From: Bacillus mobilis
GTDB lineage: Bacteria; Bacillota; Bacilli; Bacillales; Bacillaceae_G
Assembly: GCF_001884045.1 (NCBI RefSeq)
Contig: NZ_MACF01000123.1
Location: 171,353-235,352, forward strand
DNA: 64,000 nucleotides
Reading direction: 5' to 3'
In this document: positions 10,201 through 20,729 of the stretch, one piece after another
How positions within the stretch are numbered: the stretch's first letter is position 1
How the letters are laid out: the number at the start of each line of letters is the position of its first letter
Program-made: the position numbers and the translations under genes
The notes under the pieces: model-generated
Database searches by the model: none
What the model saw: the letters and a program-made list of their open reading frames with translations, nothing else
What the model was told of the DNA's origin: nothing

Positions 10201-13200
10201 TATTTGCAGAAGTACTTGGTGTTTCTCGTATTAGCATTGATGATAATTTCTTTGAAATGGGAGGCCATTCGCTTCTCGCATCTCGTTTAATGGCAAGAAT
10301 TCGTGAAACGTTAAGTGTCGAATTAGGAATTGGAAAACTATTTGAATCGCCAACTGTTGCAGAACTAGCGAAACAATTAGACCGAGCAAAATGTGCAAGA
10401 CCAGCTATTAAGAAAGTAAGTAGACCAAATGAAGTTCCACTTTCATTTGCGCAGCGTAGGTTATGGTTCTTAAATTGTTTAGAAGGTCCAAGCCCTACTT
10501 ATAATATTCCGTTAGTCATTCGTTTATCTGGAAAGTTGAACGAAGAAGCATTGCAAGGTGCCTTTTACGATGTAGTTGAGAAACATGAAACGCTTAGAAC
10601 GATTTTCCCTAACGTATTAGGGAGTTCCTATCAGAAAATTTTAGATATGGAAAATTTAAATTTAGAAATGATTATAACAAGAACGTGTAAAGATGAATTA
10701 GAAAGTGTGCTTGCAGAGGCGGTAAGATATAGCTTTAGCCTCGATGTTGAACCAGCAGTTCGTTTGCAACTATTTACAGTGAATGAAAACGAACATGTAT
10801 TACTCATACTATTGCACCATATTGTAGGAGATGGTTGGTCATTACAACCGTTAACGAGGGATTTTACAGCGGCGTATAAAGCTCGATGTCAAGGTGACAA
10901 AGTACAGCTGGAGACACTTCCAGTTCAATACGCAGATTATGCACTTTGGCAACAGCAATTGCTAGGTGATGAAGCTACACGAGAGAGTCTCATTTCAACA
11001 CAATTAGATTTTTGGAAACAAGAGCTAAAGGGTTTACCAGATCAATTGGAGTTACCTACAGATTACCAGCGTCCAATTGAAACGAGTTACCGAGGAGAAA
11101 CAATTCATTTTCAAATAGATGCAGTTATGCATAATAGGTTAGTAGAGCTTGCACGGAAAAACGGGGTTAGTTTGTTTATGGTGTTACAAGCAGGACTTAG
11201 TGCACTATTTACAAGGTTAGGCGCAGGTACTGATATACCAATTGGAAGTCCGATTGCTGGAAGAAATGACGATGCACTATCAAATATAGTTGGGTTATTT
11301 GTAAATACATTAGTGTTACGTACAAATACATCAGGAGATCCAAGTTTTAAAGAACTATTGAATAGAGTGAAGCAAGTAAATCTTGCAGCTTATGAAAATC
11401 AAGATGTTCCATTCGAACGACTTGTTGAAGTATTAAACCCAGTACGTACTCGAAATAGTCATCCGCTGTTTCAAGTTATGTTAGCCTTTCAAAATACGCC
11501 AGAAGCAACCTTTGATGCTCCGGATATAGAAGCGAACCTTGAAATTCAAAGCGTCGGCTCTGCGAAATTTGATCTAACATTTGAAATTAGCGAGAGTAAC
11601 GGAGTTGATGGTACTCCAAATGGCTTACACGGATTGTTAGAGTTTAGTACTGATTTATATAAACGTGAAACGATTCAAAAATTAATAGAAAGATACATTC
11701 TGTTATTAGACGATGCGGCGAAAAATCAGGATCAATCAATTGGTAGATTAGAAATATTAACTTTAGCAGAGAAAAATACAGTGTTAGAAAAGTGGAATGG
11801 TGGTTTTCAAATTGTACCAGAAATGACATTACCACAATTATTTGAAAAACAGGCTTATATAAATCCGAATTCTATTGCTGTCGTCTTTGAAGATGAAAAA
11901 TTAACTTATGAAGAATTGAATAAAAAAGCGAATAAAATAGCTCGATTGCTAATAGCAAAAGGAGTCGGTCCTGATCAACTTGTTGCATTAGCAATGCCGA
12001 GATCTTTAAATATGGTTGTGAGTTTACTTGCGGTTCTTAAAGCAGGAGCAGGTTATCTTCCATTAGATCCAGATTACCCGTCTGAACGTATTTCATTTAT
12101 GCTCCACGATGCGAAACCATCATGTGTTTTAACAAATTTAGATGTGGAAATTGAATGTGATGAGGAACTGAAAATTTTAGTCGATGATGAAAAAGTAATA
12201 AAAGAAATAGTGAAATATAGTGAAGATAATATTGATGAAATGGAGCGCATGAAGCCACTATCGCCTTCACATATTGCTTACGTTATTTATACATCAGGCT
12301 CAACAGGTAGACCGAAAGGCGTTATGATACCTCATCAAAACGTAGTAAGACTCTTAGGAGCGACGGATCATTGGTTCCAATTTGACGCGAACGATGTTTG
12401 GACGATGTTCCATTCATACGCTTTTGATTTCTCGGTTTGGGAAATTTGGGGACCTTTATTATATGGAGGGCGTCTAGTCGTAGTACCACATACTGTAAGT
12501 CGCTCGCCGAAAGAATTTTTACAACTTCTTGTTAAGGAAAAGGTTACTGTATTAAACCAAACTCCATCAGCGTTCTATCAATTGATGCAAGCGGATCGTG
12601 AAAATGAAGAAATTGGTCAAAGATTATCTTTACGATATGTTGTTTTTGGAGGAGAAGCACTTGAGTTAAGTCGATTAGAAGATTGGTATAGTCGACATCC
12701 TCATAACGCACCAAAGCTTATTAATATGTACGGTATTACAGAGACGACAGTACATGTTAGTTATATTGAGTTAGATGAGAATATTGTTTCTTTACGCGCG
12801 AATAGTTTAATTGGTTGCAGTATACCAGACCTTAAAGTATACGTATTAGACAACTATTTACAACCAGTGCCACCTGGAGTAGTGGGAGAAATGTATGTTG
12901 CAGGTGCTGGGCTTGCTCGTGGTTATTTAGGAAGAGCGGGCTTAACTGCAGAACGCTTTATCGCAGATCCATTTGGTAAGTCAGGTACAAGAATGTATCG
13001 TACAGGAGACTTAGCGCGTTGGCGTAAAGATGGGACGCTAGATTATATAGGGCGTGCAGATCACCAAATAAAAATTCGTGGATTCCGAATTGAATTAGGA
13101 GAAATAGAAGCGGTCATAATGAAACATCCTAAAGTTGAGCAATTAGCCGTAATTGTACGGGAAGATCAACCAGGGGATAAACGGTTGGTTTCATATATTG

Positions 13201-14426
13201 TCGCATCTAATCATGAAATGATTGATACGAATGAAATGCGTCAATATGCTGGAGGTAGTTTACCAGATTACATGGTTCCATACGCTTTTGTAGTAGTAAA
13301 TGAGTTACCTTTAACTCCAAACGGTAAATTAGATAGAAAGGCATTGCCAGCTCCAGAATTTATCGCATCATCTTCTAGTCGTGGACCAAGAACACCGCAA
13401 GAAGAAATGTTATGTGACTTATTTACAGAGATTTTAAGTGTACCTCAAATTGGAATTGATGACGGATTCTTTGATCTTGGTGGTCATTCACTTCTTGCAG
13501 TGCAGCTTATGAGCCGAATTAAAGAAGCACTTGGAGTGGAACTAAATATTGGAACTTTATTTGCAGCACCTACTGTTGCAGGGCTTGCGGAAAGACTTGA
13601 AATGGGAAATGGTCAAAGTGCACTTGATGTGTTGCTTCCATTACGAGCAAGCGGAGAGCAATTACCACTATTTTGTGTACACCCAGCAGGTGGATTAAGT
13701 TGGTGCTATGCAGGACTTATGAAATCTTTAGGAACAGATTATCCAATCTATGGTGTTCAAGCACGTGGTATCGCTAAAAATGAAGAACTTCCAAAAAGTT
13801 TAGAGGAGATGGCGGCGGATTATTTAAAACACGTTCGTGAAGTACAGCCTCACGGACCATATCGGTTACTCGGTTGGTCACTTGGAGGAAATGTTGTTCA
13901 TGCAATGGCAGCGCAACTACAAAATGAAGGAGAAGAAGTAGAATTACTCGTTATGCTGGATTCTTATCCTGGACACTTCTTACCGAATACGGAAGCACCT
14001 ACTGAAGAAGAAGCATTAATCGCATTACTTGCTTTAGGTGGATATGATCCAGATAATATGGATGGAAAACCACTTACGATGGAAAGTGCAGTTGAAATAC
14101 TTCGTAAAGATGGAAGTGCATTAGCAAGTCTTGAAGAAGAGACGATTTTGAATTTGAAAGAAACATATGTGAATTCAGTAGGATTGTTAGGGAAATATGT
14201 ACCGAAAGTTTATAACGGAGATATTTTATTCTTTAGATCTACTGTTATACCAGACTGGTTTGATCCTATTTCTTCAAATACGTGGTTAAATTATTTAGAC
14301 GGAGAAATTGTGCAGCACGATATTGATTGTAGACATAAAGATTTATGTCAGCCGGGTCCGCTTACAGAAATCGGACAAGTACTGGCGAAATACTTGCAGG
14401 AAAAGAAAGGGGTAAGTAAAGTATGA
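7269..14426 (+). CDS. dhbF: dimodular NRPS of bacillibactin synthesis (C-A-PCP-C-A-PCP-TE)
   Basis: A 2385-residue non-ribosomal peptide synthetase. Reading by motif: condensation domain 1 (HHIVMDG near 138), adenylation 1 (~460-960, [12 protein letters not shown]), carrier 1 (GGHSLL, Ser1001), condensation 2 (HHIVGDG, 1183-1189), adenylation 2 (~1510-2020, [12 protein letters not shown]), carrier 2 (Ser2074), and thioesterase (GWSLGG, Ser2204). By homology the first module adds glycine and the second threonine. The TE trimerises and cyclises DHB-Gly-Thr units. All core motifs and the two carrier serines are intact. The stop overlaps the next start (ATGA), which couples it to the MbtH protein. 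Confidence 0.95.
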   Translation: MPNSQKVRHSLSSAQTGMWFAQQLDPLNPIYNTGEYVEISGNVNQEIFELAVRKVVTEAEALHVRFEEDEMGPWQVIEELQFHMHFIDARKEENPEKAAKVWMKNDLSMPVDLKTDTLFTEALIQVENNRFFWYQRIHHIVMDGYGFSLLSQKVAKEYTSLIEEINKNEKPFGSISKIVQEDIEYQESKQIQEDRTFWLEKFADEPEVVSLAERAPRTSNGFLRETAYLSKSSTKTLLEDINVSLTSWPEFIVAVTSIYMHKLTGANDIVLGLPMMGRLGSASIYTPSMVMNLVPLRLTVTPNITLAELLQQVSKEIRDVRRHHKYRHEELRRDLKLLGENHRLFGPLVNVMPFDYGLNFAGNRGITHNLSAGPVDDLSINVYKRFDKNELMIHFDANPEVYNEAELALHKERFMKLLELVINDDQKDESIGNINITLPEENHKVLMEWNETKEAAELISLPILFEKQVQKNPNKIAVTCNGVDFTYNELNERVNELAHYLVEEGIGSNQFVALVFPRSIEMVVSMLAVLKTGAAYLPIDPEYPAERINYIVNDAKPVCIITHSSVSSALVIENDMKKIELDREETELALKAYSHMNLPFRKDESLLKPAYAIYTSGSTGNPKGVIVPMGALSNFLLSMDDMFSLNENDHLVAVTTFAFDISALEIYLPLISGASLTIAQKEVIQEPAVLTALLQEERATIMQATPTLWQALVIEYPDRLQGLKVLVGGEALPAHLANTLKELGCSITNLYGPTETTIWSTFKNIDENEMGIPPIGKPIWSTDVYVLDAGLQPVPPGVIGELYIAGEGLANGYLGKPELTAERFVANPFGERGKRMYRTGDLVKWRNDGVLEYVSRADHQIKIRGFRIELAEIEMVLQRHENIKQAVVMVREDRPNDKRIIAYIVAEQKDTINFAEIRSYVSESLANYMVPSAFVLLEGLPLTPNGKVDRKKLPAPDFNEMNKERVARNPKEEILCDLFAEVLGVSRISIDDNFFEMGGHSLLASRLMARIRETLSVELGIGKLFESPTVAELAKQLDRAKCARPAIKKVSRPNEVPLSFAQRRLWFLNCLEGPSPTYNIPLVIRLSGKLNEEALQGAFYDVVEKHETLRTIFPNVLGSSYQKILDMENLNLEMIITRTCKDELESVLAEAVRYSFSLDVEPAVRLQLFTVNENEHVLLILLHHIVGDGWSLQPLTRDFTAAYKARCQGDKVQLETLPVQYADYALWQQQLLGDEATRESLISTQLDFWKQELKGLPDQLELPTDYQRPIETSYRGETIHFQIDAVMHNRLVELARKNGVSLFMVLQAGLSALFTRLGAGTDIPIGSPIAGRNDDALSNIVGLFVNTLVLRTNTSGDPSFKELLNRVKQVNLAAYENQDVPFERLVEVLNPVRTRNSHPLFQVMLAFQNTPEATFDAPDIEANLEIQSVGSAKFDLTFEISESNGVDGTPNGLHGLLEFSTDLYKRETIQKLIERYILLLDDAAKNQDQSIGRLEILTLAEKNTVLEKWNGGFQIVPEMTLPQLFEKQAYINPNSIAVVFEDEKLTYEELNKKANKIARLLIAKGVGPDQLVALAMPRSLNMVVSLLAVLKAGAGYLPLDPDYPSERISFMLHDAKPSCVLTNLDVEIECDEELKILVDDEKVIKEIVKYSEDNIDEMERMKPLSPSHIAYVIYTSGSTGRPKGVMIPHQNVVRLLGATDHWFQFDANDVWTMFHSYAFDFSVWEIWGPLLYGGRLVVVPHTVSRSPKEFLQLLVKEKVTVLNQTPSAFYQLMQADRENEEIGQRLSLRYVVFGGEALELSRLEDWYSRHPHNAPKLINMYGITETTVHVSYIELDENIVSLRANSLIGCSIPDLKVYVLDNYLQPVPPGVVGEMYVAGAGLARGYLGRAGLTAERFIADPFGKSGTRMYRTGDLARWRKDGTLDYIGRADHQIKIRGFRIELGEIEAVIMKHPKVEQLAVIVREDQPGDKRLVSYIVASNHEMIDTNEMRQYAGGSLPDYMVPYAFVVVNELPLTPNGKLDRKALPAPEFIASSSSRGPRTPQEEMLCDLFTEILSVPQIGIDDGFFDLGGHSLLAVQLMSRIKEALGVELNIGTLFAAPTVAGLAERLEMGNGQSALDVLLPLRASGEQLPLFCVHPAGGLSWCYAGLMKSLGTDYPIYGVQARGIAKNEELPKSLEEMAADYLKHVREVQPHGPYRLLGWSLGGNVVHAMAAQLQNEGEEVELLVMLDSYPGHFLPNTEAPTEEEALIALLALGGYDPDNMDGKPLTMESAVEILRKDGSALASLEEETILNLKETYVNSVGLLGKYVPKVYNGDILFFRSTVIPDWFDPISSNTWLNYLDGEIVQHDIDCRHKDLCQPGPLTEIGQVLAKYLQEKKGVSKV

Positions 14427-14647
14427 CGAATCCATTTGAAAATGATAATTACACATATAAAGTATTAAAAAATGAGGAGGGCCAGTATTCTCTCTGGCCT
14501 GTCTTTCTTGATGTACCTATTGGCTGGAATGTCGTACATGAAGAGGCTAGTAGGAATGATTGTTTACAATATGTTGAAAATAACTGGGAAGATTTGAATC
14601 CAAAAAGTAATCAAGTTGGCGAAAAAATATTAGTAGGAAAACGATAA
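14423..14647 (+). CDS. MbtH-like NRPS accessory protein
   Basis: A 74-residue protein with the invariant MbtH features: [20 protein letters not shown], then GW and the closing [10 protein letters not shown]. MbtH proteins bind NRPS adenylation domains and raise their activity or solubility, here presumably those of DhbF. The ATG overlaps the dhbF stop (ATGA) and its own stop overlaps the next ATG (TAATG), so the three proteins are translationally coupled. The length is normal. Confidence 0.95.
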   Translation: MTNPFENDNYTYKVLKNEEGQYSLWPVFLDVPIGWNVVHEEASRNDCLQYVENNWEDLNPKSNQVGEKILVGKR

Positions 14648-16089
14648 TGAAGGAAAAAATAAATCCGAAAGTAGTTGTAAGTATCGTATATATAACAGCG
14701 ATGTTTATGGCTGCGATGGATGCAACAATTGTGAATGTAGCACTGCAAACGATAAGTAAAGAATTACAAGTTCCTCCATCTGCTATGGGGACAGTTAATG
14801 TTGGGTATTTAGTTAGCTTAGCTGTTTTCCTTCCTATTTCTGGTTGGTTAGGAGATCGCTTCGGTACGAAAAGAGTATTTCTAACCGCTCTTTTCGTATT
14901 TACAACTGCGTCTGCATTATGCGGTGTAGCGAACGATATTACTTCATTGAATATTTTTCGTATCATGCAAGGTGCTGGTGGGGGGCTTTTAACACCGGTG
15001 GGGATGGCGATGTTATTCCGAACATTTTCATCAGAGGAAAGGCCGAAAATTTCACGGTTTATTGTGTTGCCAATTGCTGTCGCACCGGCAGTAGGACCAA
15101 TTATTGGTGGTTTCTTTGTAGATCAAATGTCTTGGCGCTGGGCATTTTATATTAATGTACCGTTTGGAATCGTAGCGTTACTATTCGGTCTACTATTTTT
15201 AAAAGAGCATATTGAAAAATCAGCTGGTCGCTTTGATTCTCTCGGTTTTGTTCTTTCAGCACCAGGATTTGCGATGCTAATCTATGCACTTAGCCAAGGT
15301 CCATCAAAAGGCTGGGTTTCTCCAGAGATTATAAGTACTGGAATAGCTGGGATTATATTCATTACATTGTTTATCATCGTTGAACTTAAAGTACAGCAAC
15401 CGATGTTAGATTTACGCTTATTAAAAGAACCAGTCTTTAGAAAAATGAGTCTAATTTCATTGTTTTCATCTGCCGGTTTACTAGGCATGCTATTTGTTTT
15501 TCCACTTATGTATCAAAATGTAATAGGAGTTTCCGCACTGGAATCAGGTCTTACGACATTCCCAGAGGCGATTGGATTAATGATATCGTCACAGATTGTG
15601 CCATGGTCATATAAGAAATTAGGAGCTCGCAAAGTAATTTCTATTGGATTAGCTTGTACCGCGGTTATCTTTGTGTTATTAAGTTTTGTAAATCACGATA
15701 CAAATCCTTGGCAAATACGGGCATTATTGTTTGGTATCGGTATTTTCTTAGGTCAGTCTGTCGGTGCAGTTCAATTTTCTGCATTTAACAATATAACGCC
15801 ACCTTCTATGGGAAGAGCAACAACTATATTCAATGTGCAAAATCGATTAGGATCTGCAATAGGAGTTGCTGTATTAGCTAGCATATTATCTGGGTTTGGA
15901 AGTAATGAAATACAGAATAATGCACAGGCAGATTTCTTGCCTTATCAAGCTGCATTAATTGGATCAGCAATCTTTTTACTCGTAGCATTACTATTTTCTT
16001 TACGTATTTCTGATAAAGAGATAATGTCAAAGAAGAAAAAAAAGCCGTTACCTGTATTACAAAAAGAGAAAGAAGTTGTAAACGAATAA
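14647..16089 (+). CDS. DHA2-type MFS exporter, probable bacillibactin exporter
   Basis: A 480-residue, 14-helix drug:H+ antiporter of the EmrB/QacA (DHA2) type. It opens with YITAMFMAAMDATIVNVALQ, a signature of this branch, followed by GWLGDRFGTKRVF in loop 2-3 and GGGLLTPVGMAML. The C-terminus is a lysine-rich cytoplasmic tail. It starts on the stop codon of the mbtH-like gene and precedes sfp by 65 bases. Position within the siderophore operon suggests it exports bacillibactin, which is inference; drug export is the general family function. Confidence 0.88.
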   Translation: MKEKINPKVVVSIVYITAMFMAAMDATIVNVALQTISKELQVPPSAMGTVNVGYLVSLAVFLPISGWLGDRFGTKRVFLTALFVFTTASALCGVANDITSLNIFRIMQGAGGGLLTPVGMAMLFRTFSSEERPKISRFIVLPIAVAPAVGPIIGGFFVDQMSWRWAFYINVPFGIVALLFGLLFLKEHIEKSAGRFDSLGFVLSAPGFAMLIYALSQGPSKGWVSPEIISTGIAGIIFITLFIIVELKVQQPMLDLRLLKEPVFRKMSLISLFSSAGLLGMLFVFPLMYQNVIGVSALESGLTTFPEAIGLMISSQIVPWSYKKLGARKVISIGLACTAVIFVLLSFVNHDTNPWQIRALLFGIGIFLGQSVGAVQFSAFNNITPPSMGRATTIFNVQNRLGSAIGVAVLASILSGFGSNEIQNNAQADFLPYQAALIGSAIFLLVALLFSLRISDKEIMSKKKKKPLPVLQKEKEVVNE

Positions 16090-16153
16090 GTTATAGAATA
16101 ATAATACTCTTTTGAAATAAAATGATATTGTTTGTTAGAAGGAGAGAGTTTAC

Positions 16154-16903
16154 ATGATAGAGAGTAAAGTTGTAGATTCTGTACCAACTCTTAGTGAGAA
16201 TGATTGTCAAATATGGTGGGCAAGAATTTCCGATTTACAATCATGGCATTACAATTTGCTAAATGATGTAGAACGAGAGAAAGCAAATTCATACCATCAT
16301 TCGGCAGATCGTGCACGTTTTATAATAGGTTGTGTAATTAGTAGGTTAGTTCTTGGGCAAATACTTTCTATGTCGCCAGTTCAAGTACCAATTGATCGAA
16401 TGTGCCCAGTATGTAAGTTACAACATGGCAGACCACAATTACCAGAAGGAATGCCACAGTTATCTGTTTCGCATTCGGGTGAGTGGGTTGTTGTTGCATT
16501 TACAAAGTCTGCACCTGTAGGCGTTGATGTTGAACAAATGAATCCAAATGTAGATGTTATGAAAATGGCAGAGGGAGTATTAACAGATTTTGAAATTGCG
16601 CAAGTTATGAAATTACCAGATGAACAGAAAATAGAAGGTTTTTTAACATATTGGACTCGAAAAGAAGCAGTGTTAAAAGCGACAGGTGAAGGACTAATGA
16701 TTCCACCAGTAGAGATTACTGTATCAGCTCCTAATGATCCTCCAAATTTGTTAGTTTTTAAGGATAGACAAGAATTAGTAGAAAATACAAGGATGGAAGA
16801 TATAAAGCCAAGTATAGATTATATGGCTTCCATTGCAATGTTTAGTAATGAAGTAACTGAAATCACACAGTTAGATGCAGTAGCGCTTTTAAATTATAAA
16901 TAA
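16154..16903 (+). CDS. sfp: 4'-phosphopantetheinyl transferase (Sfp family)
   Basis: A 249-residue Sfp-type transferase that moves phosphopantetheine from CoA to the carrier serines of DhbB and DhbF. The three signature blocks are present: LPQLSVSHSGEWVVVAF, VGVDVEQM with the Mg-binding Asp and Glu, and LTYWTRKEAVLKATGEGL with the catalytic Glu and Lys. The start follows GAAGGAGAG. The length is normal for Sfp (about 225-240 residues). Lying in the siderophore operon, it is likely the dedicated activator, although Sfp enzymes act broadly. A 65-base gap upstream holds no clear terminator. Confidence 0.93.
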   Translation: MIESKVVDSVPTLSENDCQIWWARISDLQSWHYNLLNDVEREKANSYHHSADRARFIIGCVISRLVLGQILSMSPVQVPIDRMCPVCKLQHGRPQLPEGMPQLSVSHSGEWVVVAFTKSAPVGVDVEQMNPNVDVMKMAEGVLTDFEIAQVMKLPDEQKIEGFLTYWTRKEAVLKATGEGLMIPPVEITVSAPNDPPNLLVFKDRQELVENTRMEDIKPSIDYMASIAMFSNEVTEITQLDAVALLNYK

Positions 16904-16938
16904 GTTTAATAAAATATTTTATAGAAGAGGTGTTCCTC

Positions 16939-17478
16939 ATGTTAGTAGCGGAAAATAGAAAAAATGAATTCACTTATAATGTACAAGCAATTAAAGATAT
17001 TTTATTTTCTGGAGATACATCATCTATTCATGCTTTAGAAAAGCTTTTGAATGATACAGTTCAGTTCGATGTTCTCGAACAAGAGGTACTTGATAGACAG
17101 TACATTCCGAAAGAAGCAAAGAATTTCTTTGATAAAAATGGAACATTTCTTTACCGTGTATCTCAAGTTAGTTATAAAGGAAAAGTGTTATCTGAAAATC
17201 TTATTTTTGCGGACACTTCGTTTTTACCAAATACACTTAATTGTGAATTAGAGAGTGGAAACATTCCAGTTGAAAAACTTATAGAAAAGATGGAAGTAAG
17301 AAGAAATGTATTATACGAAGGATATCAGCCATCTGGGAATATTATTGAATTGTTTGATGGATGCTCTGTTAGGGCGAATGTGTATCCAACTAGAAAATAT
17401 CAAATTGTAAGTAATTGCAAATGTATTTTTTATATTTGTGAAGTGTATCATGCAGAGAATATAAAAAATCTGCTTTAA
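16939..17478 (+). CDS. chorismate-lyase-like (DUF98-like) protein, last gene of the bacillibactin operon
   Basis: A 179-residue protein. I place the start at ATG 16939, eight bases after GAAGAGG, rather than at the GTG 9 bases earlier. It has a strand-rich middle (FLYRVSQVSYKGKVLSENLI), an IPVEKLIEKMEVRRNVLYEG helix-strand unit and a C-terminal RKYQIV...IFYICEVYH. This order (loop plus xG/P-xxx-L helix, Arg-x-Tyr, closing Glu) resembles the chorismate pyruvate-lyase/UTRA fold of DUF98 proteins. If so, it would bind chorismate, the substrate of DhbC. I am not certain of the family. It lies only 35 bases after sfp and is followed by a terminator, so it is co-transcribed. Confidence 0.5.
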   Translation: MLVAENRKNEFTYNVQAIKDILFSGDTSSIHALEKLLNDTVQFDVLEQEVLDRQYIPKEAKNFFDKNGTFLYRVSQVSYKGKVLSENLIFADTSFLPNTLNCELESGNIPVEKLIEKMEVRRNVLYEGYQPSGNIIELFDGCSVRANVYPTRKYQIVSNCKCIFYICEVYHAENIKNLL

Positions 17479-17489
17479 TAAAAAAACAA

Positions 17490-17519
17490 AAACCAGCCAT
17501 TTTATAGGCTGGTTTCTTG
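17490..17519. terminator. terminator shared by the dhb operon and hup
   Basis: The hairpin AAACCAGCC/GGCTGGTTT has T-rich sequence on the plus strand and an A-rich 5' side that gives a T-tract on the minus strand. It lies between convergent genes. Confidence 0.8.
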
Positions 17520-17520
17520 T

Positions 17521-17793
17521 TTATTTCACAGCTTCTTTTAACTCTTTACCCGCTTTAAATGCTGGCACTTTACCAGCAGCGATTTGAATTTCTTCGCCAG
17601 TTTGTGGGTTACGTCCTGTACGAGCAGATCTTTCGCGCACTTCAAAAGTTCCAAAGCCAATCAATTGAACTTTATCGCCAGATTGTAATGCAGTAGCAAT
17701 TGTGTCAAAAACAGATTGTACAGCTGCAGAAGCTTCCTTTTGAGAAATATCAGCGGATTGTGCCACGTTTTTAACTAATTCTGTTTTGTTCAT
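17521..17793 (-). CDS. hup: HU-type DNA-binding protein
   Basis: A 90-residue HU protein, a nucleoid-associated homodimer that bends DNA without strong sequence preference. The opening [11 protein letters not shown], the helical half, and the beta-arm signature [21 protein letters not shown] are all canonical. The ribosome binding site GAGGTG lies just upstream on the minus strand. Bacillus cereus group genomes carry several HU copies, so this is probably one of the paralogues. Upstream (17794-17997) is an AT-rich divergent region with no other gene. Confidence 0.95.
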   Translation of the reverse strand: MNKTELVKNVAQSADISQKEASAAVQSVFDTIATALQSGDKVQLIGFGTFEVRERSARTGRNPQTGEEIQIAAGKVPAFKAGKELKEAVK

Positions 17794-17997
17794 GTTTTCA
17801 CCTCATAAAAAGTTTTTTAGAATGAATGTTTTAGTATAATGGATAGTATAGAGAAAGCTATTTATATTGTTAGAAAGAATGCTATATAGTTATGTTAATT
17901 TCGTTGCAAGAAACTGAATCCCTGCTAATAATTAGGGATTAATTAAGAATTGATGTATAGAAAACACTGTAACATGAGGATGAGGGGGAGTATACGG

Positions 17998-18765
17998 ATG
18001 ATTTTTCGTGAAAAGGATGAGAAAGAAAGTATATTAATTCGTCAACATGATCATGGTTTTTTAGCTGGAGAAATTGCGAAGCATATAAAAGAAGATTTTT
18101 TTGAAGATGACACATACTTAAAAGCAGCTATTGATGCAATATATGAGCATGATAGAGGATGGATAGAACTTGATAAAGTTCCAATTTTGAATGATGCTAA
18201 AAATATCCCGTATACATTTATGGACTGTCCTAGCTCGTTACGCTTTGTTTTTTATACGATTGGTTTGAATGAAATTGAAGATTCAAATCCATACGGAGCA
18301 TTACTTTGTAGTAAACATTTTTTATCATTCCCATTAAATGAGGAAGATGAAGAGATGATGTCTTTTTATAAACATGAATTGGAACGACAAAAAAGAATTT
18401 TGAAAACGTTAACAAAAGAACAATTTGCGATGTTCGATAAACATTATAGATTATTAAAGTTTTGCGATGAACTTTCTTTATATGTATGTATGAATAAACC
18501 TGGTGTAGAAAAGAAAGATGAAATTGATTTGTTTAAAGATGGTTTTGAAGGAACAGAAATGTTTAATAGTAAGGAGGAGAAACCTGTTCAAGCAGAGTGG
18601 GTGGACGAGGAAACAATTCGGATTACACCGTTTCCATTTCAAACCGAATTTCATACGTATGTAAAATATAAAACTATAAATAAACGTGAAATTGAAGGGA
18701 AAGGGATTGCAAAGGCTGATAGAAAAGCTGAAATGAAAAAGCAAAAGATTTGTTTCATACAGTAA
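17998..18765 (+). CDS. DUF3891 family protein
   Basis: A 255-residue soluble protein. I start it at ATG 17998, behind GAGGGGGAG; an in-frame extension to 17950 has no ribosome binding site. The N-terminus has a conserved-looking MIFREKDEKESILIRQHDHGFLAG, with HDHG reminiscent of metal-dependent phosphohydrolase (HD-like) proteins, then YEHDRGW. This matches the DUF3891 family, whose role is not established. A strong terminator follows and the gene appears monocistronic. The histidine/aspartate pairs suggest metal binding, but this is inference. Confidence 0.7.
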   Translation: MIFREKDEKESILIRQHDHGFLAGEIAKHIKEDFFEDDTYLKAAIDAIYEHDRGWIELDKVPILNDAKNIPYTFMDCPSSLRFVFYTIGLNEIEDSNPYGALLCSKHFLSFPLNEEDEEMMSFYKHELERQKRILKTLTKEQFAMFDKHYRLLKFCDELSLYVCMNKPGVEKKDEIDLFKDGFEGTEMFNSKEEKPVQAEWVDEETIRITPFPFQTEFHTYVKYKTINKREIEGKGIAKADRKAEMKKQKICFIQ

Positions 18766-18883
18766 GGTGCTAATTGATAAGGGTGACATATGTTCAGAAA
18801 GAAGGGGGAATATAGTTTTAGGAAAGAGAATCTTTGATTGTTAAGGTCACTCTTTCATATGAAGATTGAATAAGATAACGAAA

Positions 18884-18917
18884 AAAGGAATGCTCATTAT
18901 GTATGAGTCATTCCTTT
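18884..18917. terminator. terminator between DUF3891 and the symporter gene
   Basis: The arms AAAGGAATG and CATTCCTTT enclose a CTCAT/ATGAG inner stem. It lies between convergent genes. Confidence 0.7.
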
Positions 18918-18926
18918 ATCAATAGA

Positions 18927-20294
18927 TTAACTTGCCTGCTTTTTATGACTTTCTTTCAATTTCTCTTCTTGTAAAAAGCGATTTGTTTCAGCTACAACAA
19001 TACCACTTAACCCAATCAGACCAATTAAGTTTGGAATCGCCATAAGTCCATTTGCAATATCAGCAAACGTCCATACGATGCCTAATTTTAAACTCGCACC
19101 AATAGCAATCATGACGATAAAGATTGCTTTATAATATTTAACAGCGCCTTCTCCAAATAAATAAGCCACGCATTTTTCACCGTAATACGACCAGCCTAAA
19201 ATAGTAGAGTAGGCGAACAATATAATCGCAATACCGAGAATCATACTACCAGCAGTGCCAAATACAGATTGGAACGCAAGTGTTGTAGCTTCAACGCCAG
19301 TTTTACCAGATTTCCATGCACCTGTAGTGATTAATACTAGCCCTGTAATGGTACATACAATAAACGTATCTAAAAAAGTACCAGTCATTGAAACTAAAGC
19401 TTGTTTTGCAGGTGAATCAGTTTTAGCAGCAGCCGCGGCAATAGGCGCACTACCTAAACCAGCTTCGTTCGCAAATACACCGCGTGCCATTCCGATTTGA
19501 ATAGCTGATGCAACTGTTGCACCGATAAAACCACCAGCAGCTGCAGTACCATTAAACGCACCTGAAAAAATAAGTGAGAATGCTTCTGGAATTTGATCGT
19601 AGTGATAGAAAATAATAATAAGACCAGCAATGATATAAAAGAAAGCTTTAATAGGAACGATATATCCTGTTACTTTCCCAATTTTTTTAACGCCGCCTAA
19701 AATAACAATAGCAATTAAAAAGGACATGAATATACCAGTTAAAGCAGGGGGAAAAGAGAAATTAATTCGCATTGCCTCTGCTACTGAGTTAGATTGCACC
19801 ATATTACCGATACCGAAAGAAGCAGTTGTACCGAATATAGCAAATAAAACGGCAAGCCATTTCTTACCTAAACCACGTTCTAAATAATACATTGGTCCAC
19901 CTGAATATTCACCATTTTCATTGCTAACACGGTATTTCACCGCAAGAATTGCTTCGGCATATTTTGTTGCCATACCGAACAAAGCAGTAATCCACATCCA
20001 AAAGATTGCACCGGGTCCACCGATTGTCACAGCAGTTGCAACACCGGCTATATTTCCCATACCAATCGTTGCCGCCATAGCTGTCATAAGTGCTTGGAAG
20101 TGGCTAATATCTCCAGATGAAGATGTATCTTCTGATTTTTTAAATGCTAGTTTGTGTGCGTATAATAGTTTACTAAACTGTAAACCCTTTAAACGCACTG
20201 TGAGAATGATACCAGTACCAACGAGTAACAACAACGTTGGTAATCCCCACACATAGTGATTGATTTGTTCTAATACTGTACTTACTGTCTCCAT
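18927..20294 (-). CDS. sodium:alanine/glycine symporter (AGCS family)
   Basis: A 455-residue integral membrane symporter of the AGCS family with roughly 11 helices. It imports alanine or glycine with Na+. Conserved stretches include MTAMAATIGMGNIAGVATAV, WMWITALFGMATKYAEA and GLGSAPIAAAAA. The C-terminus is a short charged cytoplasmic tail. The ribosome binding site is AAAGGAG, just upstream of ATG 20294. The long leader carries a tandem glycine riboswitch with its own terminator, which argues that glycine is the relevant effector and probably a substrate. The gene is monocistronic. Confidence 0.92.
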   Translation of the reverse strand: METVSTVLEQINHYVWGLPTLLLLVGTGIILTVRLKGLQFSKLLYAHKLAFKKSEDTSSSGDISHFQALMTAMAATIGMGNIAGVATAVTIGGPGAIFWMWITALFGMATKYAEAILAVKYRVSNENGEYSGGPMYYLERGLGKKWLAVLFAIFGTTASFGIGNMVQSNSVAEAMRINFSFPPALTGIFMSFLIAIVILGGVKKIGKVTGYIVPIKAFFYIIAGLIIIFYHYDQIPEAFSLIFSGAFNGTAAAGGFIGATVASAIQIGMARGVFANEAGLGSAPIAAAAAKTDSPAKQALVSMTGTFLDTFIVCTITGLVLITTGAWKSGKTGVEATTLAFQSVFGTAGSMILGIAIILFAYSTILGWSYYGEKCVAYLFGEGAVKYYKAIFIVMIAIGASLKLGIVWTFADIANGLMAIPNLIGLIGLSGIVVAETNRFLQEEKLKESHKKQAS

Positions 20295-20371
20295 CTGTAT
20301 TCTCCTTTTTTAGAAAAAATAAAAACCACTTCAAGTAAATGAAATGGTCTCTGGAGAAACAAGGGATAGAA

Positions 20372-20395
20372 AAATAAACCGATACAAATCGGCTT
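20372..20395 (-). terminator. riboswitch expression-platform terminator
   Basis: On the minus strand the hairpin AAGCCGAT-TTGT-ATCGGTTT is followed by TATTTTTCT. It lies between the second glycine aptamer and the symporter start, so it is the likely transcription attenuator. Confidence 0.7.
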
Positions 20396-20625
20396 TTTCT
20401 TTCGCTTGTCTCTGTCCTTTTACCTGAGAGATTATCCGCTATAGTAGCGGATTTGCTCCTTCGGTGCTCGTTTTCCTCCGCGCTATATAAAGCGAGAGGG
20501 AGTCTCTCCAGAGATTCGTCCCCATGCAGTTCTACTTGTAACCAAGACCTGAGAGTTTCAAAGTTGGTTCAGCAACTTTTTGCCCCGTCGGTAGATCAAT
20601 AGACCTTCTCCTGAATGGTTCATCC
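20396..20625 (-). ncRNA. tandem glycine riboswitch (gcvT element) on the symporter leader
   Basis: On the minus strand two aptamers can be recognised by their repeated core CTCTCAGG (plus-strand complement CCTGAGAG at 20548-20555 and 20423-20430). Aptamer 1 starts near GGAGAAGG and ends near GGGGACGAATCTCTGGAGAG. Aptamer 2 contains GCGCGGAGGAAAACGAGC and closes with AGGACAGAGACAAGCG. This is the classical two-aptamer arrangement. A terminator follows directly. Whether glycine turns the symporter on or off cannot be decided by eye. Confidence 0.93.
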
Positions 20626-20729
20626 GAATTATAAAAATTATAAGAACATTGATTGTAAATCAATAAAAATATTATAGACAGACAAAATGTGAAATGCAAT
20701 CTTTTTTTATTTTAAAATAGTAACCAGCT

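Noticed and set aside
14547-14966. 139-codon minus-strand ORF
   Set aside because: It lies opposite the MbtH-like and MFS genes, lacks a ribosome binding site and its sequence is not protein-like.
2674-17478. Search for siderophore uptake genes (feuABC, besA) within the operon
   Set aside because: None are present; only synthesis, activation and a probable exporter are encoded here.
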